From: Brevundimonas sp.
GTDB taxonomy: Bacteria > Pseudomonadota > Alphaproteobacteria > Caulobacterales > Caulobacteraceae
Reading direction: 5' to 3'
NCBI RefSeq assembly: GCF_013912065.1
Contig: NZ_JACESA010000002.1
Coordinates: 232,475 to 296,474, forward strand
Length of the DNA stretch: 64,000 bases
Numbering within the stretch: the stretch's first letter is position 1; every line of letters starts with the position of its first letter. The notes beneath the pieces are model-generated. The model saw only the letters and a program-made list of their open reading frames with translations. It did no database searches and was not told where the DNA came from. The position numbers were made by a program, and so were the translations under genes. Positions 40,881 through 50,094 of this stretch are shown here, in pieces.

Positions 40881-41993
40881 TCAATGTCTCCGGATCAGGG
40901 TGAAGGTGCGTGCAGGCTCCACCAGTTTCGATTTCAGAATGGCGCGGACGCAGGCCAGGGCCGGGTCATCGGCGCCCTGGGCGGCGGAGATCAACCGGGT
41001 CCATCCCTCGTCGTCGGCCTCGCGGATGAAGTTGGTGATTTCCCCCTGGACGAACTCGGCGGTCGCCACGCCCGCCTGGGCCGCCGTGTCGCGGGCTCGG
41101 GCGGCCAGGCCCGGATCCGCTTCGACGAGCCAGGCTTCCAGCCGCGCCGTCACGGCGGACTGGTCGTTCAGAAGGTCGCCCAAGGACAGGGCCGCTGAAG
41201 CGACGGCGCCGTCCTCGGTCACGCTCAGCCTCACACCGCCTTCGCGGGCCTCAGCGGCCAGACCGGAGACATAGCGGGCGGCGGCCGCCGTCCAGGCGCG
41301 GCTTTCCAGGTGCAGGGCGATGCGCGGCAGGACGTGCTCGAACGGCAACTGGCGGCCCTCTATGCGCCGATCCAGGCGCAGGACATGCCAGCCGAAGCGC
41401 GACCTGACCGGTTCGGACGCTGTTTCGCCGTCCTGAAGCGCATCGAGACCCGCTTCGACCTCGGCGGCGAGATCGCCCGACGAGATCTGACCCAAGGATC
41501 CGCCAACACCCTTGGACGGGCAGTCGGACAGGCGCTGGGCCAGGTCGGCGAACCGATGCGGATAAGCGGCCAACTCCGTGATCGCAGCCTTGGCCGCCGC
41601 CTGCGCTTCGGCCCAGGCGGCCTCGTCCTGAGTCCGGGGCGCCAACAGGATGTGGGAGGCCTCGGTCAGGGCCGGTGTGCAAAACCGTTTCGGCGCATGG
41701 TCATAGACGCGACGGCATTCGTCACGGCTGGGCGCGTCCACCAGGATTTCAGCCTCCAGGACCGCGCGGATCAGGGCTTCCTCGGGCGTCTCCTCGCGGC
41801 CGTCTTCATCGCACTCCGGGGCCGGGGTCAGACCCAGTTGATCGGCCCGGTCCAGCAGCAGGGCCTTGATGGCCAGGGCGTGGGCCGCCGCCTTGCGCGC
41901 CTCCTCGGCGTTCGGCGCAGGATGGTGCTGGGCCTCCTCGGCGACCAGACGCTCTGGCAGGGCCACGCCGTCGATGACGATCATAGCGCTCAT
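40881..41993 (-). CDS. Parvulin-type peptidyl-prolyl isomerase in the nar operon
   Basis: From MSAMIVIDGVALPE the protein has 370 residues. A central parvulin domain (EASHILLAPRTQDEAAWAEAQ, CPSKGVGGSLGQISSGDL, FGWHVLRLDRRIEG) is flanked by helical parts. It has no signal peptide, so it is probably cytoplasmic. A PpiC/NifM-like isomerase often follows narI in proteobacterial nar operons and is thought to help assembly of the nitrate reductase complex. It overlaps the narI stop by 4 bp. The C-terminal half after the parvulin domain has no recognised family. Confidence 0.85.
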   Translation of the reverse strand: MSAMIVIDGVALPERLVAEEAQHHPAPNAEEARKAAAHALAIKALLLDRADQLGLTPAPECDEDGREETPEEALIRAVLEAEILVDAPSRDECRRVYDHAPKRFCTPALTEASHILLAPRTQDEAAWAEAQAAAKAAITELAAYPHRFADLAQRLSDCPSKGVGGSLGQISSGDLAAEVEAGLDALQDGETASEPVRSRFGWHVLRLDRRIEGRQLPFEHVLPRIALHLESRAWTAAAARYVSGLAAEAREGGVRLSVTEDGAVASAALSLGDLLNDQSAVTARLEAWLVEADPGLAARARDTAAQAGVATAEFVQGEITNFIREADDEGWTRLISAAQGADDPALACVRAILKSKLVEPARTFTLIRRH

Positions 41994-42709
41994 CGTGCGG
42001 AGCCTCCGATGCGGCGCGTCACGGGCATGCGGCGTTTGCTGCGAACAAGCTGCCAACCGCGGCGGTTGAGATACCAGACCGGCGCGGACAGCATGTGGAC
42101 GAGCCGTGTGAAAGGGAAGACCAGCAGGATCGTCAGACCCAGCGTCAGATGCGCCCGGAAGATCCAGTGGACATCGGCGATGAAGTTCGCGCTGTTCGGA
42201 TTAAGGGTGAAGATGCCCTGGGCCCAGCTCATGAACTTGACCATCTCATGCCCGTCGCGGTGGCCCAGCGACAAGGGAATGGTCGCCAGCCCGAGGCAGA
42301 GCTGGGTCATGAGGATGATCAGTATGGCCATGTCGCCGAAGCTGGATGTCTGGCGGATTCGCGGATCGAACAGGCGCCGGTGGAGCAGCAACAGGCCGCC
42401 CACCAGACAGGCCGAGCCGGCCAGGCCGCCGGCCACGATCGCCAGCATCTGCTTGAAGCCATGGCTGACGCCCAGGAAGTCCCAGACGGCGATCGGGGTC
42501 AGCAGACCCACGAAATGGCCCGCGAAGATGGCCAGGATTCCGACGTGAAAGAGAACCGAGCCCACCATCAGCTGTCTGCGCCGCAGAAGCTGGGAGGAGC
42601 CGGTGCGCCAGGTGTATTGTTCACGATCGAACCGCAGCACCGAGCCGATCACCAGCACGGCCAGAGCGATATAGGGATAGACGCCGAAGGCGATGAAATT
42701 CAGGTCCAT
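41990..42709 (-). CDS. narI: Respiratory nitrate reductase gamma subunit
   Basis: The 239-residue membrane protein has five helices. It binds two b hemes and passes electrons from ubiquinol to NarH. Typical parts are FGVYPYIALAVLVIGSVLRFDREQY at the start, VLFHVGILAIFAGHFVG, and VFPFTRLVHMLSAPVWYLNRR near the end, with heme His residues in both. It lies in the order narG-narH-narJ-narI. Confidence 0.95.
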   Translation of the reverse strand: MDLNFIAFGVYPYIALAVLVIGSVLRFDREQYTWRTGSSQLLRRRQLMVGSVLFHVGILAIFAGHFVGLLTPIAVWDFLGVSHGFKQMLAIVAGGLAGSACLVGGLLLLHRRLFDPRIRQTSSFGDMAILIILMTQLCLGLATIPLSLGHRDGHEMVKFMSWAQGIFTLNPNSANFIADVHWIFRAHLTLGLTILLVFPFTRLVHMLSAPVWYLNRRGWQLVRSKRRMPVTRRIGGSAR

Positions 42710-42720
42710 GGTCTCGATCC

Positions 42721-43431
42721 TCAGGCCGCAGCGTCGGCGCGGCGACTATTGTCAGGGGACGGGGCGGCGTTCATGGCGGACAGGATGGCGTCGGCCTTCG
42801 GACACCCGGCCTCGGCGGGGCCGAAGGTGACGGCGGTCTCCTCCCAGGCCTTGTCGAGGGTCTCCAGATCGTCCGGATCGTCGTCCGGCTCCTGCATCAA
42901 GGCGGCCACCGCGTCGGAATCCGGCACGGCGCCCGTCATGGCCGCCAGCGCACCGAACACGGCGCGATAGGGGCTTTCGCGCTTGTGAAGCCGCTCGGCC
43001 AGCGCCGCCAGGACATGGGCGCCTTCGCCGAGCAGAGATGCGGCGTCCTCGTCCGGCAGGGTGGACAGGAAGTCCAGGAACACCGGCAGATGGTCCGGCA
43101 GCTCATTGGCGGTCAGCTCCAGGCCGTAAGAGCCGTAGAGCTCGATCAGAGCCGCCATCGCTTGGCCCCGGTCGCGGCTCTCGCCGTGAATATGCTCATA
43201 GAGATTGAGCGACAGGGAGCGCGTTCGGTCGAAGAGGTGAACAAACCCCTCCTGAAGCTCGTACAGATCCTCGTGCTCCAGCTTGCGGGCCAGCTTGTCC
43301 AGGGCGCTGACGATGGGCGGCGGGACCAGGCCTTCCGAGCGGATGGCGGCCATGATCGCCGGGGCGGCGGTCTGGATATCCGCCGTCGGATAGGTCAGCA
43401 GAAGGGCGAGGGCGCGATAGGTCAAAGCCAT
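42721..43431 (-). CDS. narJ: Nitrate reductase assembly chaperone
   Basis: The 236-residue NarJ protein (LALLLTYPTADIQ, YVHLFDRTRSLSLNLYEHIH-like core and PDHLPVFLDFLSTLPDEDA) helps insert the molybdenum cofactor into NarG and is not part of the final enzyme. The FDRTRSLSLNLYEH block is its hallmark. It begins two bases after narH. Confidence 0.94.
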   Translation of the reverse strand: MALTYRALALLLTYPTADIQTAAPAIMAAIRSEGLVPPPIVSALDKLARKLEHEDLYELQEGFVHLFDRTRSLSLNLYEHIHGESRDRGQAMAALIELYGSYGLELTANELPDHLPVFLDFLSTLPDEDAASLLGEGAHVLAALAERLHKRESPYRAVFGALAAMTGAVPDSDAVAALMQEPDDDPDDLETLDKAWEETAVTFGPAEAGCPKADAILSAMNAAPSPDNSRRADAAA

Positions 43432-43433
43432 GG

Positions 43434-44960
43434 TCAGGCCACCTCTGCTGTGGGTTTGGCGCGTGAGCGTTTGTCGGGCCCGAATAGCCCCAGTTCGGTG
43501 CGGCCGCCGGAACAGCCGTTGCCGAAGGTGAAGCCGCAGTTGCCCCGCAGGTCATAGGCGTCTTCGACCGTCTCGCGGTGCGTCGAGGGAATGACGAACC
43601 GGTCCTCGTAGTCGGCGATGGCCATGATCTTGTACATGTCGTCGATCTGGGCCGCCGTTAGGCCGACCGTCTCGGCGAGCCCGTGGTCGATGCGGCCGTC
43701 CACCGTCCGGGCGCGCATATAGGCGCGCATGGTCAGCATGCGGCGAAGCGCCAGGGTCACCGGTTCCTCGACGCCTGCGGTCAGCAGGTTGGCGAGATAT
43801 TTGACCGGGATGCGAAGCGCCTCCACGTCCGGCATGTCGCCGTCCATCTCCAGGGCGCCGACAGCGGCCGCGTTCTGGATCGGGGAGAGGGGCGGCACGT
43901 ACCAGACCATCGGCAGGGTCCGGTATTCGGGGTGCAGCGGCAGGGCCACCTTCCAGTCAATGGCCATCTTGTAGACCGGGCTGCGCCGCGCGCCCTCGAG
44001 CCAGGCCTCGGGCACGCCGTCCGCCCGCGCCTGGGCGATCACCCCCGGATCGTGCGGATCCAGGAAGAGGTCGAGCTGGGCTTGGTACAGATCCTTCTCG
44101 TCCGGGGTTGAAGCAGCCGCCTCGATGCGGTCCGCATCATAGAGCAAGACGCCCAGATAACGGATCCGGCCGACGCAGGTCTCCGAACAGACCGTCGGCT
44201 GGCCCACTTCGATCCGGGGGAAGCAGAAGGTGCATTTCTCGGATTTTCCCGAGTCCCAGTTGTAATAGATCTTCTTGTAGGGGCAGGCCGAGACGCACAT
44301 CCGCCAGCCGCGGCATTTGTCCTGATCGATCAGAACTATACCGTCCTCCTCGCGCTTGTAGATGGCGCCGGAAGGGCAGGCGGCTACGCACGCGGGGTTG
44401 AGGCAGTGTTCGCACAGCCTCGGCAGATACATCATGAAGGTGTTTTCGAACTGGCCGTAGATCTCCTTCTGGACGTCTTCGAAATTGACGTCCTGCGAGC
44501 GCTTGGAGAACTCGCCCCCCAGGATTTCCTCCCAGTTGGGGCCCCATTCGATCTTCTCCATCCGTTTGCCGGTGATCTGCGACCGGGGCCGGGCGGTGGG
44601 GAAATGCTTCATTTCCGGCGCCGTCTGGAGATGACCGTAGTCAAAGTCGAACGGCTCGTAATAGTCGTCGATCTCGGGCAGGTCGGGGTTGGCGAAGATC
44701 TTGGCCAGGATGCGCCATTTGGCGCCCATGCGGGGCTCGATCTTGCCGTTGGGCTTGCGCCGCCAGCCGCCGTTCCACTTCTTCTGGTTTTCCCATTCCT
44801 TGGGATAACCGATGCCCGGCTTGGTCTCGACGTTGTTGAACCAAGCGTATTCCACGCCCTTGCGGCTGGTCCAGACGTTCTTGCAGGTGACGGAACAGGT
44901 ATGACAGCCGATGCATTTGTCCAGGTTCAGCACCATGCCGATCTGTGCGCGGATCTTCAT
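43434..44960 (-). CDS. narH: Respiratory nitrate reductase beta subunit
   Basis: The 508-residue protein has four iron-sulfur clusters: CIGCHTCSVTCK, CEHCLNPACVAACPSGA, CRGWRMCVSACPYKK (Trp in place of a Cys, as in the [3Fe-4S] centre) and KCTFCFPR with CSETCVGR. It transfers electrons from NarI to NarG. It overlaps narG by ATGA. Confidence 0.96.
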   Translation of the reverse strand: MKIRAQIGMVLNLDKCIGCHTCSVTCKNVWTSRKGVEYAWFNNVETKPGIGYPKEWENQKKWNGGWRRKPNGKIEPRMGAKWRILAKIFANPDLPEIDDYYEPFDFDYGHLQTAPEMKHFPTARPRSQITGKRMEKIEWGPNWEEILGGEFSKRSQDVNFEDVQKEIYGQFENTFMMYLPRLCEHCLNPACVAACPSGAIYKREEDGIVLIDQDKCRGWRMCVSACPYKKIYYNWDSGKSEKCTFCFPRIEVGQPTVCSETCVGRIRYLGVLLYDADRIEAAASTPDEKDLYQAQLDLFLDPHDPGVIAQARADGVPEAWLEGARRSPVYKMAIDWKVALPLHPEYRTLPMVWYVPPLSPIQNAAAVGALEMDGDMPDVEALRIPVKYLANLLTAGVEEPVTLALRRMLTMRAYMRARTVDGRIDHGLAETVGLTAAQIDDMYKIMAIADYEDRFVIPSTHRETVEDAYDLRGNCGFTFGNGCSGGRTELGLFGPDKRSRAKPTAEVA

Positions 44961-47900
44961 TGGCCGAACTCCTTGGATTTCAGAGGCTCATCGAGCCAGT
45001 CCACCTTCTTCATCTTGCGCAGCACGATGAACTCGTCCCGGTTGGAGCCGACGGTGCCGTAGTAGTTGAAGCCGTAGGCGAGTTGAGCGTAACCGCCGAT
45101 CATGTGGGTCGGCTTGAGGACGGTGCGGGTCACGGAGTTGTGGATGCCGCCGCGCCGGCCGGTGATCTCCGAACCGGGCGTGTTCACGATCTTTTCCTGA
45201 GCGTGGTACATGAAGGTGGTGCCTTCGCGGATCCGCTGGGACACCACGGCCCGGGCCGTCAGGGCGCCATTGGCGTTGAACACTTCGATCCAGTCGTTGT
45301 CGACGATCCCGGCCTTGCGGGCGTCGACTTCAGAAATCCACACCACTGGGCCGCCGCGATTGAGCGTCAGCATCAGCAGATTGTCTGAATAGGTCGAGTG
45401 GATGCCCCATTTCTGGTGCGGGGTGATGAAGTTGAGCACGATCTCGGTCTCGCCGTTGGGCTTGAGACCCTTCACATGCGTCGTCTTCAGATCGACCGGC
45501 GGCTTGTAAACGCACAGCGCTTCGCCGAAGGCCCGCATCCAGAGGTGATCCTGATAGAGCTGCTGGCGGCCGGTGAGCGTCCGCCAGGGGATCAACTCAT
45601 GCACATTGGTGTAGCCGGCGTTGTAGCAGACCGTCTCGCTCTCGATGCCCGACCAGATGGGCGAAGAGATGATCTTGCGAGGCTGGGCGAGCAGATCGCG
45701 GAAGCGGATCTTCTCGTCCTCCTTGGCGAGCGCCAGGTGAGCGTGTTGTCGCCCCGTCTGTTTCTCGAGCGCCGCCCAGGCCTTGACCGCCACCTCGCCG
45801 TTCGTCTCCGGCGCCAGCATCAGAATGGTCTCGCAAGCGTCTATCGCGCTGTCGATCCCCGGCATGCCCTCGGTCAGTCCCGGTTCAAGCACGGCGCCGT
45901 TGAGGGCGCGCAGTTCGTCGACCTCGTGACCGGTCTTCCAACCCAGGCCCTTGCCGCCGTTCCCGAGCGTCTCCAGCAGCGGGCCGAGGGCGGTGAACTG
46001 CTTGTAGAGGTTCGGATAGTCCCGCTCGACGACGGTGATCTGGGGCATGGTCTTGCCCGGAATGGCCTCGCACTCGCCGAGGTACCAATCCTGGACCTCG
46101 AAGGGCTGAGCCATTTCCCCGGGGCTGTCGTGCTGGATCGGGGTGAGCACCACGTCATGCTCGCGGCCCAGCACCTCAGGCGCGACCGCCGAAAATTTCT
46201 TGGCGATCGTCTTGAAGATGTCCCAGTCCGATTTCGATTCCCAGGCCGGGTCCACCGCCGCCGACAGCGGGTGGATGAACGGGTGCATGTCGGAGGTGTT
46301 GAGGTCGTTCTTCTCGTACCAGGTGGCCGTCGGCAGAACGATGTCGGAATAGACCGCCGTGGTCGACATGCGGAAATCGAGCGTGACAAGGAGGTCCAGT
46401 TTCCCCTCGGGCGCCGCGTCATGCCAGACCACGTCGACAGGCTTGACCTGTCCGGCCTCGCCCAGATCCTTGCCCTGAACGCCATGCGAGGCGCCGAGCA
46501 GGTGTTTGAGGAAATACTCGTGCCCCTTGCCCGACGAGCCCAGCAGGTTGGAGCGCCAGATGAACATGTTGCGCGGCCAGTTCGCCGGGTCGTCCGGATC
46601 CATGCAGGAGAGCTCGATCGAGCGGTCCTTGAGGCCATTCACCGTGTAGGTCTTGGGATCGACGCCCGCCGCCTCGGCGGCCTTGACCAGGTCCAACGAG
46701 TTGGTCTTCAGCGCCGGCGCCGAGGGCAGCCAGCCCATGCGTTCAGCCCGGACGTTGAAGTCGATCATCGAGGCCTTCCACGGCCCCTCCGGCGCCGTCG
46801 GCGACAGCAGTTCGTCGACCCCCACGGTTTCGTAGCGCCACTGATCGGAGTGGGCGTAGAAGAAGGAGGTCGAGTTCTGCTGACGCGGCGGACGGATCCA
46901 GTCCGTGGCGAAGGCCAGCGGCGCCCAGCCGGTCTGCGGCCGCAGCTTTTCCTGACCGACATAGTGGGCCCAGCCGCCGCCGGATTGACCGACGCAGCCG
47001 CACATCACCAGCATGTTGATGACGCCGCGGTAGTTCATGTCCATGTGGAACCAGTGATTCATCGCCGCGCCGATGATCACCATTGACTTGCCGTTGGTCT
47101 TTTCGGCGTTGGTGGCGAAGCCGCGCGCCGTGGCGATGATCTGATCCCGCGGGACCGAGGTGATGGCCTCGGCCCAGGCCGGGGAATAGGGCTCCAGGTC
47201 GTCGTAGGAGCGCGGCATGCAATCGCCGCCGAAGCCCTGGTCGACGCCGTAGTTGGCCAGGAACAGGTCATAGACGCAGGCGACCAGCGCCTCGCCGTCC
47301 TTCAGCTTGACCCGGCGGACCGGGACGTTGCGCGTCAGGACGTCAGGGTGGTCGGTGGAGGCAAAGCCGTTGCTGGCGGTGTTGGCGAAATAGGGGAAGC
47401 GCACGCCGGCGATTTCATCGTGCGCGTTCTTAAGACCCAGCTTCAGCGTGGTCTCGCGCCCAGCGGCCTCCCGCTCTTCAAGGTTCCAGCGCCCGTCCTC
47501 GCCCCAGCGGAAGCCGATCGAGCCGTTCGGGACCACGATCTCGCCGGTAGCCTCGTCTATGGCGACCGTTTTCCAGTCCGGGTTATTGGCCTGATCGAGA
47601 TCGCCGACGAAGTCCGACGCCCGCACCAGGCGTTCCGGCACATAGCCGCCCGCCTGGGGGACCAGGCGGACCAGCATCGGCAGGTCGCTGTATTTGCGCA
47701 GATAGTCGCGGAAATACGGTACCTGCTTATCGATATGATACTCCTTGAGGATCACGTGGCCGAAGGCCATGGCCAAGGCTGCGTCGGTGCCCTGTTTGAC
47801 GGGAAGCCACAGGTCGGAGAATTTCGACGCTTCGGAATAGTCGGGGCAGATGACGACGGACTTGGCGCCGCGATAGCGGGCCTCGGTATAAAAGTGGGCG

Positions 47901-48688
47901 TCCGGGGTGCGGGTCTGGGGGACGTTCGACCCCCACAGCAGCATGAAGCTGGAGTTGTACCAGTCGGCGCTTTCGGCCACGTCGGTCTGCTCGCCCCAGG
48001 TTTGAGGCGAAGCCGGCGGCAGATCGCAGTACCAGTCATAGAAGGAGCCGGTGACCCCGCCCAGCAGTTGCAGATAGCGGGCGCCGGCGGCGTAGGACAC
48101 CATGGACATGGCCGGGATGGGCGAGAAGCCGAACACCCGGTCGGGACCCCAGCGCTTGGCCGTATAGGCGTTGGCGGCGGCGATGATCTCGGTGACTTCT
48201 TCCCAGTCGGCCCGCACGAAGCCGCCGGCCCCGCGCATGCTGGTGTAGGATTTGCGCGCGGCGGGATCGTTCTGAATCGAGGCCCAGGCCGCGACCGGTT
48301 CCATCGTCCGGCGGGCCTTGCGCCATACCCGCAGCAGGCGTGAGCGGATCAGCGGATATTTCACCCGGTTGGCCGAATAGAGATACCAGCTGTAGCTGGC
48401 GCCGCGCGCGCAGCCCCGGGGTTCGTGATTGGGCAGGCCCGGTCGGGTGCGAGGATAGTCGGTCTGCTGGGTCTCCCAGGTGACGATCCCGCCCTTGACG
48501 TAGATCTTCCAGGAGCAGGAGCCGGTGCAGTTCACGCCGTGGGTCGAGCGCACGACCTTGTCGTGACGCCAGCGGCTTCGATAGGCCTCCTCCCAACCGC
48601 GATCCTCGTCGTTCATGACGCCGTGGCGATCGGAGAACAGTTCGGTCTTGCGCGTGAAGAAGGCGAGACGGTCTAGGGTATGGCTCAT
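44957..48688 (-). CDS. narG: Respiratory nitrate reductase alpha subunit (molybdenum catalytic)
   Basis: From ATG 48688 (MSHTLDRLAFFTRKTELF) the protein has 1243 residues, normal for NarG. HGVNCTGSCSWKIYVKGGIV carries the His and Cys ligands of the FS0 cluster and WETQQTDYP follows. Later WGSNVPQTRTPDAHF and the dinucleotide-binding C-terminus (HTLTGRQQLYQDH-like region near WRTLTGRQQ) bind bis-MGD. There is no Tat signal, so the site faces the cytoplasm. The frame extends another 115 codons upstream, but that part is antisense-type shadow over narK2 and is rejected. It follows narK2 by two bases. Confidence 0.97.
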   Translation of the reverse strand: MSHTLDRLAFFTRKTELFSDRHGVMNDEDRGWEEAYRSRWRHDKVVRSTHGVNCTGSCSWKIYVKGGIVTWETQQTDYPRTRPGLPNHEPRGCARGASYSWYLYSANRVKYPLIRSRLLRVWRKARRTMEPVAAWASIQNDPAARKSYTSMRGAGGFVRADWEEVTEIIAAANAYTAKRWGPDRVFGFSPIPAMSMVSYAAGARYLQLLGGVTGSFYDWYCDLPPASPQTWGEQTDVAESADWYNSSFMLLWGSNVPQTRTPDAHFYTEARYRGAKSVVICPDYSEASKFSDLWLPVKQGTDAALAMAFGHVILKEYHIDKQVPYFRDYLRKYSDLPMLVRLVPQAGGYVPERLVRASDFVGDLDQANNPDWKTVAIDEATGEIVVPNGSIGFRWGEDGRWNLEEREAAGRETTLKLGLKNAHDEIAGVRFPYFANTASNGFASTDHPDVLTRNVPVRRVKLKDGEALVACVYDLFLANYGVDQGFGGDCMPRSYDDLEPYSPAWAEAITSVPRDQIIATARGFATNAEKTNGKSMVIIGAAMNHWFHMDMNYRGVINMLVMCGCVGQSGGGWAHYVGQEKLRPQTGWAPLAFATDWIRPPRQQNSTSFFYAHSDQWRYETVGVDELLSPTAPEGPWKASMIDFNVRAERMGWLPSAPALKTNSLDLVKAAEAAGVDPKTYTVNGLKDRSIELSCMDPDDPANWPRNMFIWRSNLLGSSGKGHEYFLKHLLGASHGVQGKDLGEAGQVKPVDVVWHDAAPEGKLDLLVTLDFRMSTTAVYSDIVLPTATWYEKNDLNTSDMHPFIHPLSAAVDPAWESKSDWDIFKTIAKKFSAVAPEVLGREHDVVLTPIQHDSPGEMAQPFEVQDWYLGECEAIPGKTMPQITVVERDYPNLYKQFTALGPLLETLGNGGKGLGWKTGHEVDELRALNGAVLEPGLTEGMPGIDSAIDACETILMLAPETNGEVAVKAWAALEKQTGRQHAHLALAKEDEKIRFRDLLAQPRKIISSPIWSGIESETVCYNAGYTNVHELIPWRTLTGRQQLYQDHLWMRAFGEALCVYKPPVDLKTTHVKGLKPNGETEIVLNFITPHQKWGIHSTYSDNLLMLTLNRGGPVVWISEVDARKAGIVDNDWIEVFNANGALTARAVVSQRIREGTTFMYHAQEKIVNTPGSEITGRRGGIHNSVTRTVLKPTHMIGGYAQLAYGFNYYGTVGSNRDEFIVLRKMKKVDWLDEPLKSKEFGQ

Positions 48689-48690
48689 GA

Positions 48691-50082
48691 TCAGGCCGCC
48701 TTGGGTGCGAGGTTCAGGATCGAGCGCCGGCGGGCGTAGAAGCCCCAGTTGACGACGGCGCAGCTGCAATAGAAGGCGAGGAAGAGGTACAGGGCGATCA
48801 GCGGATCCCCGGTCGCCTTCATCGAGTTGGCGAAGGCCAGCGGGATGAAGAAACCGCCATAGGCGCCGATGGCCGACGAGAAGCCGACGATGGCCGCGGA
48901 TTCCAGCTCGGCCTGCTTCAATCGCTCCGCCGCCGTGGCGCGGGGCATCAGCCGGGGCATGTCGGCGCGGACGAGGGCCGGGATCATCTGGAAGGTCGAG
49001 GCGTTGCCGACGCCGGTCCAGAAGAACAGCCACAGGAAGCTGGGGAAGAATAGGCTGAAGGACGGTTCCGCGCCGAAGGCGCCGACGCTCTGAAGCACCG
49101 CCAACACCCCCAGGATCAGGGCGTAGAAGACGATCTGTGTGACGTTGTGCCCGCCCCAGCGATCAGACACCCAGCCGGTCAAGGCCCGAGATGCTGCGCC
49201 GACCAGGGGGCCGAGGAAGGCGATCTGCAGGATGTTCACATCGGGGAAGAGCGTCTTGCCGAGCAGGGGGAAGGCGGCCGAGAAGCCGATGAAGGAGCCG
49301 AAGGTGCCGATGTAGAGAAAGCAGATCAGCCAGTTGTGCTTGCGCTGGAACACCACGGCCTGCTCGCGGAACGACGCGCGCGCCGAGGCGACGTCGTTCA
49401 TGCCGAACCAGGCGGCGGCGGCGGCGATCAGAATGAAGGGGACCCAGACGAAGCCCGCATTCTGAAGCCAGACCTGATGCTGAACACCGTCTTCGACAAA
49501 GGTCTGAGGCGCGCCCAGCAGGGGGCTGAACAGGGCCACGCCGGTGATCAGAGGCGCGGTGAACTGGAGGACGCTGACCCCCAGGTTGCCGAAACCGGCG
49601 TTCAGGGCCAGGGCGTTGCCCTTCTGGGCCTTGGGAAAGAAGAAGCCGATATTGGCCATGGACGAGGCGAAGGCCGCGCCACCCAGGCCGCAGAACAGGG
49701 CCAGGACGACAAAGACCCCATAGGGCGTCTCAGGGTTCTGGACGGCGACCCCTATGCCGATGGCGGGGATGGCCAAGGACAGGGTCGATAGGGTGGTCCA
49801 TAGCCGCCCGCCGAAAATGGGGACCATGAAACTGTAGAAGATCCGCAAGGTTGCGCCCGACAGGGCCGGCAGCGCCGTCAGCCAGAACAGCTCGGCGGTC
49901 GAAAACTTGAAGCCGACCGTGTTGAGACGGGTCGCCGCCGTGGACCAGAGCATCCAGATGGAAAAGGCCAGCAGCAGATTGGGGATCGAGATCCAGAGAT
50001 TGCGGCGGGCGATCCGGTGTCCGGAAGCGGCCCAGAACGCGGGATCCTCCGGACGCCAGTCATGCAGAATGTGACGAGACAT
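48691..50082 (-). CDS. narK2: Nitrate/nitrite MFS transporter, NarK2 type
   Basis: The 463-residue protein has twelve predicted helices. Its N-terminus MSRHILHDWRPEDPAFW and the WTALPALSGATLRIFYSF-like block with R-I-F-Y resemble the NarK group that exchanges nitrate for nitrite. Both nitrate-signature Gly-rich helices occur (FCGLGGAAFASSMANIGFFF, NAGFGNLGVSVLQF). It differs clearly from the preceding NarK1 gene. The two are separate genes, not fused as in Paracoccus. Confidence 0.9.
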   Translation of the reverse strand: MSRHILHDWRPEDPAFWAASGHRIARRNLWISIPNLLLAFSIWMLWSTAATRLNTVGFKFSTAELFWLTALPALSGATLRIFYSFMVPIFGGRLWTTLSTLSLAIPAIGIGVAVQNPETPYGVFVVLALFCGLGGAAFASSMANIGFFFPKAQKGNALALNAGFGNLGVSVLQFTAPLITGVALFSPLLGAPQTFVEDGVQHQVWLQNAGFVWVPFILIAAAAAWFGMNDVASARASFREQAVVFQRKHNWLICFLYIGTFGSFIGFSAAFPLLGKTLFPDVNILQIAFLGPLVGAASRALTGWVSDRWGGHNVTQIVFYALILGVLAVLQSVGAFGAEPSFSLFFPSFLWLFFWTGVGNASTFQMIPALVRADMPRLMPRATAAERLKQAELESAAIVGFSSAIGAYGGFFIPLAFANSMKATGDPLIALYLFLAFYCSCAVVNWGFYARRRSILNLAPKAA

Positions 50083-50094
50083 ATGCGTCTTTCT

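Noticed and set aside
45398-47086. 562-codon plus-strand frame inside narG
   Set aside because: Antisense shadow of narG with no recognisable motif.
48689-49033. 115-codon N-terminal extension of narG
   Set aside because: The extra residues are Arg/Leu-rich shadow over narK2, and all NarG proteins start near MSHTLDRL-type sequence.
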